A stretch of 64,000 bases of DNA from Streptomyces sp. PR69 (GTDB taxonomy: Bacteria > Actinomycetota > Actinomycetes > Streptomycetales > Streptomycetaceae). The notes under the pieces were generated by a model. The model made no database searches, had not been told where the DNA came from, and saw only the letters and a program-made list of their open reading frames with translations. This document shows, piece by piece, positions 1-8,285 of this stretch (positions within the stretch are counted from its first letter, which is position 1; every line of letters begins with the position of its first letter). The stretch spans positions 62,001-126,000 of the forward strand of contig NZ_JAOWCB010000002.1 of assembly GCF_026420845.1 (NCBI RefSeq), read 5' to 3'. The position numbers were made by a program, and so were the translations under genes.

Positions 1-89
1 CACAGACGCGACCGCAAAGACGTCCCCCAGCCAACTGCCGGTTGCAGCCGTACTTACACGGATCTTACAAAGCCCGGCATATGCCTGCC

Positions 90-112
90 GGGCCCTGGGC
101 CGCCCAGGGCCC
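90..112 (-). terminator. Hairpin after asd
   Basis: A 10-bp perfect GC stem (90-99 with 103-112) with a 3-nt loop lies immediately beyond the asd stop codon. There is no U-tract, which is usual for actinobacterial terminators. It probably ends the ask-asd transcript. Bases 1-89 hold no gene that I can recognise. Confidence 0.55.
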
Positions 113-113
113 C

Positions 114-1175
114 TCAGCAGCCGGAACCCAGCTCGGCCGCCACGGCCTCCGCGATCTGCACCGAGTTGAGCGCGGCTCCCTTGCGCAGATTGTCGCCGCA
201 GACGAACAGCGACAGCGCGGCGGGGTCGTCCGGGGACCGCCGGACCCGCCCCACCCAGGTCGGATCGGTGCCCACGGCGTCCGCCGGGGTCGGGAAGTCA
301 CCGGCCTGAGGGCTGTCGTACAGCACGACGCCCGGCGAGGTGGCCAGGACCTCATGCGCCCGCTCCACCGTCACCTCGTTCTCGAAGCGCGCGTGCACGG
401 CCAGGGAGTGGGTGGTGACGACCGGGACCCGGACGCAGGTGGCGGTCACCGGCAGCCCCGGCAGATCGAGGACCTTGCGGGTCTCGGCGCGCAGCCCCAG
501 CTCTTCGGAGGACCAGCCGCCCTCCTGGAGCGTGCCGGTGAAGGGCACGACATTGAGCGCGAGCGGCGCGGGAAACGGGCCGGGGCCGTCGCCCACGGCC
601 CGGCGTACGTCTCCGGGGGCCGCGCCCAGCTCCGTGCCGGCGACCAGGGAGAGCTGGGCGCGCAGCGCGGCCACCGCGTCCCGGCCGGCGCCGCTGGCCG
701 CCTGATAGGTGGAGACGACCAGCTCCCGCAGCCCGAACGCGGCGTGCAGCGCGCCGATCGCGGGCAGCAGCGCGAGCGTGGTGTCGTGCGGGCTGGCGAC
801 GATGCCGCGCGGGCGGACCCGCACGGCGTGCGGATTGACCTCCGGCACCACCAGCGGGACGTCCGCCTCCAGCCGGAAGGCCGGGGAGGTGTCCACCACC
901 ACCGCGCCCTTGGCGGCGGCGATGGGCGCCCAGCGCTCGGACACCTCGCGCGGCGCCAGGAAGACGGCCACGCCGACCCCGTCGAGGGCTTCCTCGGCGA
1001 GCGCCGCGACCTCGCACTCCTCGCCGCGCACGGCCAGCTTGCGGCCGGCCGAACGAGGCGAGGAGAGCAGCCTGATCTCGCCCCAGACGTCCGCGTGCTG
1101 CGACAGGATCTGGAGCATGACCGCGCCGGCGGCCCCGGTCGCTCCGACGACCGCGAGCGCCGGCTTGCGGGTCAT
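114..1175 (-). CDS. asd: Aspartate-semialdehyde dehydrogenase paralogue lacking the catalytic cysteine
   Basis: The 353-aa protein has the Asd fold markers: the N-terminal NADP-binding GATGAAGAV (11-19), PEVN (111-114), Gln158 in [10 protein letters not shown], and Arg248 and His255 in the RVPV..HS segment. Family members reduce aspartyl phosphate to aspartate semialdehyde in the lysine/threonine/methionine pathway. The active-site stretch normally reads NPNCTT; here it reads SPHDTT (128-133), and the codons are unambiguous (agc ccg cac gac acc). The nucleophilic Cys is therefore Asp131. The ATG overlaps the aspartate kinase stop by 4 bp (ATGA), so the two genes are translationally coupled. 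The rest of the fold looks intact, so I read it as a catalytically altered paralogue or pseudo-enzyme rather than a decaying gene. A normal Asd would be expected elsewhere in the genome. Confidence 0.85.
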   Translation of the reverse strand: MTRKPALAVVGATGAAGAVMLQILSQHADVWGEIRLLSSPRSAGRKLAVRGEECEVAALAEEALDGVGVAVFLAPREVSERWAPIAAAKGAVVVDTSPAFRLEADVPLVVPEVNPHAVRVRPRGIVASPHDTTLALLPAIGALHAAFGLRELVVSTYQAASGAGRDAVAALRAQLSLVAGTELGAAPGDVRRAVGDGPGPFPAPLALNVVPFTGTLQEGGWSSEELGLRAETRKVLDLPGLPVTATCVRVPVVTTHSLAVHARFENEVTVERAHEVLATSPGVVLYDSPQAGDFPTPADAVGTDPTWVGRVRRSPDDPAALSLFVCGDNLRKGAALNSVQIAEAVAAELGSGC

Positions 1176-2452
1176 CGCCCGGTGCCTCCGTAGACGACCG
1201 CCTCATCGGAGTCGGAGTCGAGCCCGAAGGCGGTGTGCACGGCGCGCACGGCGTTGTTGACGTCCTCGGCGCGGGTGACCACGGAGATGCGGATCTCGGA
1301 GGTGGAGATCAGCTCGATGTTCACGCCCGCGTCGGACAGGGCCTCGAAGAAGGAGGCGGTGACGCCGGGGTTGGTCTTCATGCCCGCGCCGACGAGGGAG
1401 ATCTTGCCGATCTGGTCGTCGTAGCGCAGCGACTCGAAGCCGACCGCGGCCTTCGCCTTCTCCAGGGCGTCGATGGCCTTGCGGCCGTCGGTCTTGGGGA
1501 GGGTGAAGGAGATGTCGGTGAGGTGGGTGGTGGCGGCGGAGACGTTCTGGACCACCATGTCGATGTTGATCTCGGCGTCGGCGATCGCCCGGAAGATGGC
1601 CGCGGCCTCGCCCGGCTTGTCCGGCACTCCGACGACCGTGACCTTGGCCTCGGAGACATCGTGGGCGACTCCGGAGATGAGGGCGTGCTCCACCTTCTGG
1701 GCTCCCTGCTCGATACGGGGTTCGTTGCTGACCCATGTGCCCTGGAGCCCCGAGAAGGAGGACCGGACGTGGATCGGGATGTTGTAGCGGCGCGCGTACT
1801 CGACGCAGCGGTGCAGCAGCACCTTGGAGCCGGAGGCGGCAAGCTCCAGCATGTCCTCGAAGGAGATCCAGTCGATCTTCTTCGCCTTCTTCACGACCCG
1901 CGGGTCGGCGGTGAAGACGCCGTCGACGTCGGTGTAGATCTCACAGACCTCGGCGTCGAGCGCGGCGGCGAGGGCGACGGCCGTGGTGTCGGAGCCGCCG
2001 CGGCCGAGCGTGGTGATGTCCTTCTTGTCCTGCGACACGCCCTGGAAGCCGGCGACGATGGCGATATTGCCCTCGTCCAGCGCCGTGCGGATCCGGCCCG
2101 GCGTCACATCGATGATGCGCGCCTTGTTGTGGACCGAGTCGGTGATGACGCCTGCCTGGCTGCCGGTGAACGACTGGGCCTCGTGGCCCAGGTTTTTGAT
2201 CGCCATGGCCAGCAGGGCCATGGAGATGCGCTCTCCCGCGGTCAGCAGCATGTCGAATTCGCGCCCGGTAGGCATCGGGGATACCTGCCCGGCGAGATCG
2301 ATCAGCTCGTCCGTCGTGTCGCCCATCGCGGATACCACCACAACGACCTGGTGGCCGTTCTTCTTGGCATCGACGATCCGCTTGGCGACGCGCTTGATGC
2401 CTTCGGCATCGGCAACGGAGGAGCCTCCGTACTTCTGCACGACAAGGCCCAC
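1172..2452 (-). CDS. lysC: Aspartate kinase (alpha subunit)
   Basis: This cytoplasmic enzyme of 426 aa phosphorylates aspartate, the first step to lysine, threonine, methionine and diaminopimelate. The N-terminus [10 protein letters not shown] is the kinase signature, and residues to about 245 form the amino-acid kinase domain. Two ACT regulatory domains follow from about 265 ([15 protein letters not shown]) to the end. The length matches the actinobacterial class with lysine plus threonine feedback. The GTG start is preceded by AGGAG with 5-nt spacing. It is first in a two-gene operon with the asd paralogue, overlapping by 4 bp. An internal start would give a separate beta subunit, as in Corynebacterium lysC. 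Start and function are secure. Confidence 0.96.
   Translation of the reverse strand: MGLVVQKYGGSSVADAEGIKRVAKRIVDAKKNGHQVVVVVSAMGDTTDELIDLAGQVSPMPTGREFDMLLTAGERISMALLAMAIKNLGHEAQSFTGSQAGVITDSVHNKARIIDVTPGRIRTALDEGNIAIVAGFQGVSQDKKDITTLGRGGSDTTAVALAAALDAEVCEIYTDVDGVFTADPRVVKKAKKIDWISFEDMLELAASGSKVLLHRCVEYARRYNIPIHVRSSFSGLQGTWVSNEPRIEQGAQKVEHALISGVAHDVSEAKVTVVGVPDKPGEAAAIFRAIADAEINIDMVVQNVSAATTHLTDISFTLPKTDGRKAIDALEKAKAAVGFESLRYDDQIGKISLVGAGMKTNPGVTASFFEALSDAGVNIELISTSEIRISVVTRAEDVNNAVRAVHTAFGLDSDSDEAVVYGGTGR
1691..1707 (-). promoter_or_regulatory. Internal RBS and GTG for aspartate kinase beta subunit
   Basis: Inside lysC an AGGGAG Shine-Dalgarno (1702-1707) sits 8 nt before an in-frame GTG (codon 254, 1691-1693). 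Translation from it gives 173 aa covering just the ACT domains, matching the roughly 170-aa beta subunit made from overlapping lysC in Corynebacterium and Bacillus. The site is seen directly; its use is inferred. Confidence 0.65.
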
Positions 2453-2750
2453 GTGCGCTCCTCGCTCGGTTCAGTTCGCGGCAGTCTGCCGCGGTCGGCT
2501 CAGTCTAACGAGCGACCGGACTCCGGCCCTCAGATACCACATCGTGAGATGTCCCGCTCACTGTGCGATCACGCGCCGGAGCCGGTCCGCTCCGGGGCTG
2601 CGCCTGCCCTGCCCCGCCGGACCCACGCCTCGATGTGTCCCAAGCCACAGTTCCCCGCCGCAGTTCCCCGCCACAGTCACGCGCCGCGGTTCTGAGCCAC
2701 AGTCCCGCTCAGCAGTCCCGCGCTGCCCGCTTCCAGTCTGCTCCGGACGC
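2453..2750. other. Intergenic region upstream of lysC
   Basis: These 298 bp lie between the lysC start and the end of the DUF4231 gene. Several degenerate copies of a CAGTCCC/CAGTTCC-type motif occur between about 2645 and 2740. I see no convincing ORF, no strong hairpin and no clear promoter hexamers. Confidence 0.4.
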
Positions 2751-3287
2751 TCAGCCCCGTCCCCTGCCCGGTGCGGGAATGGACACCTGGCCGTCGACGC
2801 CAGGCTGAGGCGAGGGCAGCTCTTTGAAGTACTCGCCGGCCTCGTCGCGGCGGATGCGCGTCACCGCCTCGATCAGCCGCCGGGCCGCGGCCACCGGCTC
2901 CTCGCCGCCGCCGCGGCGGCGGTTGAGCTTCCAGCGCAGATACTCCTCGGTGATCGCGATCTCGGTGTTGCGCAGCAGCACCCACGACTGGTCGAAGCGG
3001 AAGAACGAACGCACCCCGGTCACCACGGAGATGGTCACCCCCGCCAGGGCGAGGGTCAGCTCCTTGTTCGCGTACTCCGCCGTCGCCAGAAACGGCAGCA
3101 GCGCGCCGACAAGGATCACGACGACGCCGGTGAGCCGGTAGCCCCGGCGGTGCCAGCGCGCACGGACGTCGTAGAAACGCCGTAACCGCTGCACATAGCG
3201 CTCGGCCGCGGCGGCCAGCTCATCGTCGGGAGCGTCGAGGAACTCCTCTGCCGCAGGGGCCCGGAACCGTCTCCACCATGCGCGCAT
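2751..3287 (-). CDS. SLATT/DUF4231-type two-TM membrane protein
   Basis: The protein is 178 aa. A short cytoplasmic N-terminal helix is followed by two hydrophobic segments, about 54-71 (LTGVVVILVGALLPFLAT) and about 77-93, and then a basic cytoplasmic C-terminal helical region ending in a Pro/Gly-rich tail. The spacing of paired TM helices followed by a long amphipathic helix containing W..LR.TE is that of DUF4231/SLATT proteins. SLATT domains have been proposed to act as membrane effectors in nucleotide-signalling conflict systems; that role is not shown here. The ATG chosen follows GGGGAGGG. It lies downstream of DUF5063-recR-ybaB on the same strand. A second SLATT-like gene begins on the other side of ybaB. 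Confidence 0.72.
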   Translation of the reverse strand: MRAWWRRFRAPAAEEFLDAPDDELAAAAERYVQRLRRFYDVRARWHRRGYRLTGVVVILVGALLPFLATAEYANKELTLALAGVTISVVTGVRSFFRFDQSWVLLRNTEIAITEEYLRWKLNRRRGGGEEPVAAARRLIEAVTRIRRDEAGEYFKELPSPQPGVDGQVSIPAPGRGRG

Positions 3288-3361
3288 ACGCCCTCCCCAC
3301 CCCGGCGCCCGCCGCCCGGCAGGCCGCGGGCGGGCGCGGGCCCGTCGATTCGGATCGCGGA

Positions 3362-4024
3362 TCAGCTCGCGGGTGTGCGCAGGCCCAGCGGGGCCGCGAT
3401 CTCCTCCGCCATGACCCGCCCGGCCTCCTCCGCCAGCGCGTCCTCGCTCAGGTCCTCGTCCGTGTCCAGACCGTCCAGCTCCTGGAGGGGCTGGTCCAGG
3501 CGGACATGGGCGACCAGGGACTGCAGGGCGCGCAGCGTGGCCGAGGCCGTCGGGCCCCAGTTGGAGAAGTACGAGAACTGCCACCACCACAGCGCCTCGC
3601 TGGTGCGGCCCGCGCGGTAGTGCGCCAGGCCATGGCGCAGATCGGTGATGACGTCGGCGAGGTTGTCCGAGATCCGGCAGGCGACCGGCGCCTTGCGCGG
3701 CTCGTACGGGTCGAAGACCTCGGAGAAGACGTCCACCGGGTCCAGCAGCGCGGCGAAGCGCTCCCGCAGGTCGTCCATGTCCGGGTCGGGGCCCGCGTCG
3801 GGCTCATAGCGCTCATCGGGGACGATGTCCTCGTGCGCGCCCAGCCGGCCGCCGGTCAGCAGCAGCTGGGAGACCTCAAGCAGCAGGAAGGGCACGGCGC
3901 TGTCGGGCTCGTCGCCCTTGGCGACCTCGGTGGTCGCGACGATGAACGACTCGATGGAGTCGGCGATCTGGACAGCGAAGTCGTCGGGGTTCTGGCCTAC
4001 GGCGTGCAGCATGGCGTCAGACAT
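3362..4024 (-). CDS. DUF5063 family protein
   Basis: This 220-aa acidic, soluble helical protein has no TM segment. The central part carries the conserved-looking [14 protein letters not shown] stretch near residue 150 and matches what I know of DUF5063, a family of unknown function found next to recR in streptomycetes. The chosen start (MSDAMLHAV) follows GGGGAG with about 11-nt spacing and overlaps the recR 3' end by 8 bp, indicating translational coupling. An upstream ATG at 4051 would add nine residues and overlap recR further. No catalytic motif is evident, so I assign no function. Confidence 0.78.
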   Translation of the reverse strand: MSDAMLHAVGQNPDDFAVQIADSIESFIVATTEVAKGDEPDSAVPFLLLEVSQLLLTGGRLGAHEDIVPDERYEPDAGPDPDMDDLRERFAALLDPVDVFSEVFDPYEPRKAPVACRISDNLADVITDLRHGLAHYRAGRTSEALWWWQFSYFSNWGPTASATLRALQSLVAHVRLDQPLQELDGLDTDEDLSEDALAEEAGRVMAEEIAAPLGLRTPAS

Positions 4025-4616
4025 CGAGAAGTCGTCTCCCCTCGAAGGCACGTCCCAGCGTGACCTCGTCGGCGTATTCCAAGTCTCCCCCCACAGGGAG
4101 ACCGCTGGCCAGCCGTGTGACCTTCAGTCCCATCGGCTTGACCATGCGTGCCAGATACGTGGCGGTGGCCTCGCCCTCCAGATTGGGGTCGGTGGCGAGG
4201 ATCAGCTCGGTGACCGTCCCGTCCGCGAGCCGGGCAAGCAGCTCGCGAATCCGCAGGTCGTCGGGGCCGACGCCCTCGATGGGGCTGATCGCCCCGCCCA
4301 GGACGTGATAGCGGCCCCGGAACTCCCGGGTCCGCTCGATCGCGACGACGTCCTTCGGCTCCTCCACGACGCAGATGACCGCCGGGTCGCGGCGGGCGTC
4401 ACGGCAGATGCCGCACTGCTCCTGCTGGGCGACGTTGCCGCACACCGCGCAGAAGCGCACCTTGTCCTTGACCTCCAGCAGGGCGTGCGCGAGCCGCCGG
4501 ACGTCCGCCGGCTCGGCCTGGAGGATGTGGAAGGCGATCCGCTGGGCGCTCTTGGGACCGACGCCGGGCAGCCTGCCCAATTCGTCGATGAGGTCCTGAA
4601 CCACGCCTTCGTACAC
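4017..4616 (-). CDS. recR: Recombination mediator RecR
   Basis: At 199 aa this is the standard RecR length. The order is an N-terminal helix-hairpin-helix ([17 protein letters not shown]), a four-Cys zinc finger ([16 protein letters not shown], about 57-72), a Toprim domain ([15 protein letters not shown] onward) and the C-terminal [19 protein letters not shown]alker-B-like segment. With RecF and RecO it loads RecA onto SSB-coated single-stranded gaps. It sits 61 bp downstream of ybaB, the usual partner, but dnaX is not next door here. DUF5063 overlaps its 3' end. The identification is secure. Confidence 0.97.
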   Translation of the reverse strand: MYEGVVQDLIDELGRLPGVGPKSAQRIAFHILQAEPADVRRLAHALLEVKDKVRFCAVCGNVAQQEQCGICRDARRDPAVICVVEEPKDVVAIERTREFRGRYHVLGGAISPIEGVGPDDLRIRELLARLADGTVTELILATDPNLEGEATATYLARMVKPMGLKVTRLASGLPVGGDLEYADEVTLGRAFEGRRLLDV

Positions 4617-4677
4617 GGAACGCCTTTCCTGCCCTGCTCAGATCTCTGGTACGTACGGTAGTTCCTGCGGGCTCCCG

Positions 4678-5013
4678 TTAGAAGGGAAGCCCCGGCATGC
4701 CGCCCAGCCCCTGCGCCAGCGGGCCCAGCTTGGCCTGCTGCAGCTGCTGCGCGTTCTCCGTAGCCGCCTGCACCGCGGCGACGACCAGATCCGCCAGGGT
4801 CTCGGTGTCCTCCGGGTCCACGGCCTTGGGGTCGATCACCAGGCCCCGCAGCTCGCCGGAGCCGGTGACGGTGGCCTTCACCAGACCGCCGCCCGCCTGG
4901 CCGTCCACCTCCGTCTGCGCCAGCTCCTCCTGGGCTTTGGCGAGGTCCTGCTGCATCTTCTGGGCCTGCTGGAGCAGCTGCTGCATGTTCGGCTGGCCAC
5001 CACCGGGAATCAC
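4678..5013 (-). CDS. YbaB/EbfC nucleoid-associated protein
   Basis: The protein has 111 aa from the GTG in [14 protein letters not shown], which is preceded by AGGAG with 5-nt spacing. An upstream ATG would add 39 residues with no homology to the family. A long Gln-rich amphipathic helix ([22 protein letters not shown]) leads into the small beta-sheet ([18 protein letters not shown]) typical of EbfC, a homodimeric DNA-binding 'tweezer'. It is co-oriented with recR 61 bp downstream, which is the classic pairing. A TAGGCT -10-like hexamer on this strand at 5055-5060 could be its promoter, giving a leader of about 35 nt. Confidence 0.93.
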   Translation of the reverse strand: MIPGGGQPNMQQLLQQAQKMQQDLAKAQEELAQTEVDGQAGGGLVKATVTGSGELRGLVIDPKAVDPEDTETLADLVVAAVQAATENAQQLQQAKLGPLAQGLGGMPGLPF

Positions 5014-5331
5014 GGTCACTCCTGGCACGTTCGACGACGATGTTCGGTAGGGCGAGCCTACGTGGTCGGCGGTCGTCATGCGCCACACACGGCGACTGAC
5101 TCTTTCGAGTGAGTAACCTGCTGCTCCCATACCTGATCAACGGCCTCTTGCGGGCGGAATTACTGGGATTCCGGGGTCATGGCCCACCATTCGGCGGTAG
5201 GAAGAGCGCGCGCATCGATACGCACGCGCGTCTTCGCGTCACGCACAGTGGCGGAACGCACCAGCTTGGCAGCAGACAGAGATGCGCGGACGCAGATGCA
5301 CGGCGGAGCGCAGAGCGTAAGGAGTGCACCG
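5014..5331. promoter_or_regulatory. Divergent promoter region between ybaB and SLATT gene
   Basis: This 318-bp spacer separates the divergent ybaB and SLATT genes. A TAGGCT hexamer read on the minus strand (5055-5060) is a plausible -10 for ybaB. AAGGAG at 5319-5324 is the RBS of the SLATT gene. Open frames crossing the spacer lack codon support. I see no RNA gene. Confidence 0.45.
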
Positions 5332-6075
5332 GTGAGCCAGCCGGAGATGCAGCCCGGGGGATCCGCCCGGGATGAGGACGGCAAGGACGGCATGCCGTCG
5401 CCCGGCGACCTGACCGGAAGGCCGCTTCCGCTCGGCGACTGGGGCGAGCCCGCGGAGCGCCTCGACGAGCTGTACCGCTGGGTCGAGACGGGTGCGCTGC
5501 GCACGGCCTCCTGGTATCTGGCCGACCGCGACCGCAAACGCCGCGCCGCCCGGATCCTGCGCGCGGGCACCGCCGCCGGCACGGTCGTGGGAGCCGCGCT
5601 GCCGCTCCTCGAAGTGACGACGGGCCTCGACGGCGCGGCGGGCTGGGGCTATGTGTCGCTGCTGCTCGCGGCGGCCTGTCTGGGGTGCGACCGCTGGTTC
5701 GGCTTCACCTCGGGGTGGATGCGGGACGTCGCGACGGCTCAGGCGGTGTACCGCAGGCTGCAGACCCTCCAGTTCGACTGGGCGTCGGAGAGCGTACGCG
5801 AGGTGCTGGGCCCCACGGAGGGCACGGCGGGCGAGGCGGCGGAGCGCTGTCTGACGGTGCTGCGGCGGTTCTCCGAGGATGTGACGGAGCTGGTGCGGGC
5901 GGAGACGGCGGACTGGATGGTGGCGTTCCGGTCGGGCCCGACGCCGCTGGTGATGCAGACGAACGGCACGGTGCCGCCGCGGGCGGAGAACGGGCATCCG
6001 GCCGGCCGGATGCCGTTGCCGCCGGTGACCCGGCCGAACATGCCGCGGCAGAGGCCGCCGGAGCCCCCGCGGTAA
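5332..6075 (+). CDS. SLATT domain-containing membrane protein
   Basis: The product is 247 aa from a GTG with AAGGAG 7 nt upstream. Order: Pro/Gly-rich N-terminus, a helical segment (LYRWVETGALRTASWYLADRDRKRRAARILR, about 43-73), two TM helices (about 75-95 and 101-117), then a long helical region with the LQFDWASE...CLTVLRRFSEDVTELVRAE motif, and a Pro-rich tail. This is the SLATT layout: helix, paired TMs, cytoplasmic helix. Such proteins are predicted pore-forming effectors, but this copy stands alone with no fused sensor. It diverges from ybaB-recR, while the DUF4231 protein lies at the other end of that operon. The function is unknown. Confidence 0.78.
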   Translation: MSQPEMQPGGSARDEDGKDGMPSPGDLTGRPLPLGDWGEPAERLDELYRWVETGALRTASWYLADRDRKRRAARILRAGTAAGTVVGAALPLLEVTTGLDGAAGWGYVSLLLAAACLGCDRWFGFTSGWMRDVATAQAVYRRLQTLQFDWASESVREVLGPTEGTAGEAAERCLTVLRRFSEDVTELVRAETADWMVAFRSGPTPLVMQTNGTVPPRAENGHPAGRMPLPPVTRPNMPRQRPPEPPR

Positions 6076-6488
6076 CCCGGGGCTCCGCCCCCGGCCCCCG
6101 CGCCTCAATCGCCGGCGGGGCTGAGTTTCTGGCCCTCCCGCCTCAATCGCCGGCGAGGCTTGATTGTGCGGGTTCTTGCGCCTCAAACTCCCCCAGCTAC
6201 CGCTGGGGGCACCCCAGGCGGAGCTGAGTTTCTGGTCCCCGCGCCGCAAACGCCGAGGGGGCTGAAACGTGCAGCCCCTGTGCCTCAAGTGCCGGGCGGG
6301 GCAGGGGATCTGGTCCCCGCGTCCCAAACTCCCCCAGCTACCGCTGGGGGTACCCCCAGGCGGGGCTGGAAAATCCAGCCCGCTGGGGGTGCCTCCGTGG
6401 GGGCACCCCCGGACGGAGTCTGGAGGAGGTAGCTGGGGGAGATTGAGGACCGGGGGTCTGGGGGCGGAGCCCCCAGTTTCGGGAAGGG
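6076..6488. repeat. Cluster of dispersed Streptomyces intergenic repeats
   Basis: These 413 non-coding bases are built from short repeats. Variants of CCTCAATCGCCGGCGRGGCT occur near 6102, 6140 and 6289. Two nearly identical copies of a stem-forming element (CCCCCAGCTACCGCTGGGGG core) lie at about 6190-6209 and 6330-6349. A GGGGGCGGAGCCCCC palindrome occurs near 6460. A related GGGGGCGGAGCCCC motif appears at about 35841. Open frames through this block are repeat-driven and unlikely to be genes. The hairpins may end transcription from both convergent neighbours. Confidence 0.7.
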
Positions 6489-7433
6489 TCAGCGCCGCAG
6501 CGCTCTGAGGGCCCTGGTGAGGGCCGGGGGAAGCAGCTCACGGGCCACGCGGCGGGGCCAGGAGGGCCCGGACGGGGACGCCTGCGCCGGAGGGGACGCC
6601 GCCACGGGCTCCCGGCGCTTCGGCGCGTGCCGGGACGCCGGCGGCTCCGGCGCAACCGCCTTCTTGCCGCCCACCCGGATCAGCGGCCGCCCCGCGACCT
6701 CCTCCACCCCGTGCCACAGATCCGCCCGCGTCTTCAGCCACCCCCGCAGCTCCTCCCGTACGGGATCGGGGTCGCCCCAGGTCCCGTACAGCTTGCTGCC
6801 GCTGATCACGACGGGCTTCAGCCCGCCGTCCGCGACCGCGCCCCACACGGCCGCCGCCACGCCGGGGCAGTGCTCGGCGCGGAAGTCGTCGAAGGCCACG
6901 ACGCCTTCGGGCAGCAGCAGTTGGCGTGCGGCCCGCACATCGCCGTGGACGTGCTCGTACAGATGCGAGGCGTCGACGTGGATGAAGCGGCAGCTGCCGG
7001 ACCGCACCCGTGAGGCGATGACCGACGTGGGGGCCTGCACCATGGTGGGCAGTTCGTCGTGGAAGGCCAGATAGTTCGTCTCGAAGGCGCGGCGCGTGAG
7101 CGTGGCGTACGAGCGGTTCATCTCCTTGGTGTTGGAGGCGTCGGGCGCGGGCGAGTCCCACAGGTCGCAGACGGTGAACTGCTCCCCGTCGCGGAGGTAC
7201 CGGCCGAGGAACACGGCGCTCTTGCCGAGGTACGCGCCGAGTTCCAGCAGGTCCCCGCGGATGTCCTGGTCGCGCTGGCGGGTCAGGAACCAGTCGAAGA
7301 GCAGCTGGTCGGCGGGCCAGAACCAGCCTTTGACGTCGTCGAAGCACGTCGGCGCGGCCGGCGCAGGCGATGCGTCGGCTCCGTCGGCTCCGTCGACTGC
7401 CCCGTTTGCGGAGGGTGTGGTCGTTTGCGGCAT
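6489..7433 (-). CDS. Class I SAM-dependent methyltransferase (Methyltransf_24 type)
   Basis: The 314-aa protein has a motif I-like DLLELGAYLGKSAVFLGRYL (about 61-80), an acidic motif II with VCDLWD and a motif III-like FIHVDASHLYEHVHGDVRAARQLLLPEGVVAFDDF. The pattern of G-x-G-K-S followed by H-V-D-A-x-H and D-D resembles the metal-dependent sugar or antibiotic O-methyltransferase group (TylF/Methyltransf_24). The C-terminal 60 residues are Pro/Ala/Arg-rich and probably disordered. The ATG follows AGGA with 7-nt spacing. Neighbours (a hypothetical and a GT2/membrane fusion) suggest cell-surface glycan work, but the substrate cannot be told from sequence. Confidence 0.75.
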   Translation of the reverse strand: MPQTTTPSANGAVDGADGADASPAPAAPTCFDDVKGWFWPADQLLFDWFLTRQRDQDIRGDLLELGAYLGKSAVFLGRYLRDGEQFTVCDLWDSPAPDASNTKEMNRSYATLTRRAFETNYLAFHDELPTMVQAPTSVIASRVRSGSCRFIHVDASHLYEHVHGDVRAARQLLLPEGVVAFDDFRAEHCPGVAAAVWGAVADGGLKPVVISGSKLYGTWGDPDPVREELRGWLKTRADLWHGVEEVAGRPLIRVGGKKAVAPEPPASRHAPKRREPVAASPPAQASPSGPSWPRRVARELLPPALTRALRALRR

Positions 7434-7529
7434 GCGCCGGTCCTATCGGCGGCAGGTGTCGCGCATCTGAAGAGAATGTGCGGACTCTGTGTGCGACTGC
7501 GCGTACGGAACGTGTCGGCGATCCTTCGG

Positions 7530-8180
7530 TCAGCTGAAGATGATCATGGATCCCTGGCCGAGGCTCCGGGTCGCGGCCGCGTGCAGCCCCAGCCACACAT
7601 GACGTTCCCGCGCGAATGGGCTCTCGTCGTACGGGATCGGCCCCGCGGGCTCCTCCAGCGTGGTCGGCCGCTCCGGCGGCAACGGCGCGTCCGGCGGATT
7701 CACCGGATCGATGCCGATCGAGGGGGCGACGTACTCCAGTTCGCGCAGCAACCCCTGGGTGGAGCCCAGCGGTCCGCCGCCCGCGAGCAGCTCCTCGTTG
7801 GACAGCGGGGCCGGGAAGTCGACCGGCACATACGCGCCCGCGTGGTCGTAGTGCCACACCAGGTGCGACTGCTGGGCCGTCGACTCGAACATCTCAAGCA
7901 ACTGCTCATAGTCGCCGCCCAGTTCGTCCACCGGTGTGACCGCGAGCCCGCAGAGCTGGAGCAGATAGGCGCGGCGCAGGAAGTGCAGCGCGTCGTAGTC
8001 GAAGCCCGCGACCGGCGCGACGTCCCCGGAAAGGCCCGGCATATACGCGAAGACGGGGACGGTGGGCAGCCCGGATTCCGTCAGCGCCTTGTCATAGGAC
8101 GCGATCTCTTCGGCGAAGGGGTTGTCGGGGCTGTGGCACAGCACATCGACAAGGGGCACCAGCCACAGGTCACAGGCCAA
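7530..8180 (-). CDS. Conserved hypothetical protein
   Basis: About 216 aa in length, the protein is acidic and apparently soluble, with no signal peptide. Recognisable stretches are LVDVLCHSPDNPFAEEIASYDKAL near the start and WHYDHAGAYVPVDFP in the middle. I do not recognise a domain. The frame opens with TTG at 8180; GTG at 8159 is an alternative, and neither has a good ribosome-binding site, so the start is uncertain. The gene lies between the methyltransferase and the glycosyltransferase on the same strand, and the three may form one transcription unit. Confidence 0.6.
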   Translation of the reverse strand: MACDLWLVPLVDVLCHSPDNPFAEEIASYDKALTESGLPTVPVFAYMPGLSGDVAPVAGFDYDALHFLRRAYLLQLCGLAVTPVDELGGDYEQLLEMFESTAQQSHLVWHYDHAGAYVPVDFPAPLSNEELLAGGGPLGSTQGLLRELEYVAPSIGIDPVNPPDAPLPPERPTTLEEPAGPIPYDESPFARERHVWLGLHAAATRSLGQGSMIIFS

Positions 8181-8285
8181 CGGAAAGCTCGCTCTCCAAC
8201 GGAGTTGCAGGATCGTTCAAGGGGACGGACAGCGTAGTGCCCCCGGCATGCCGGGCGAAGGGCGGCCATCGCGCCCGCCCCGCCC

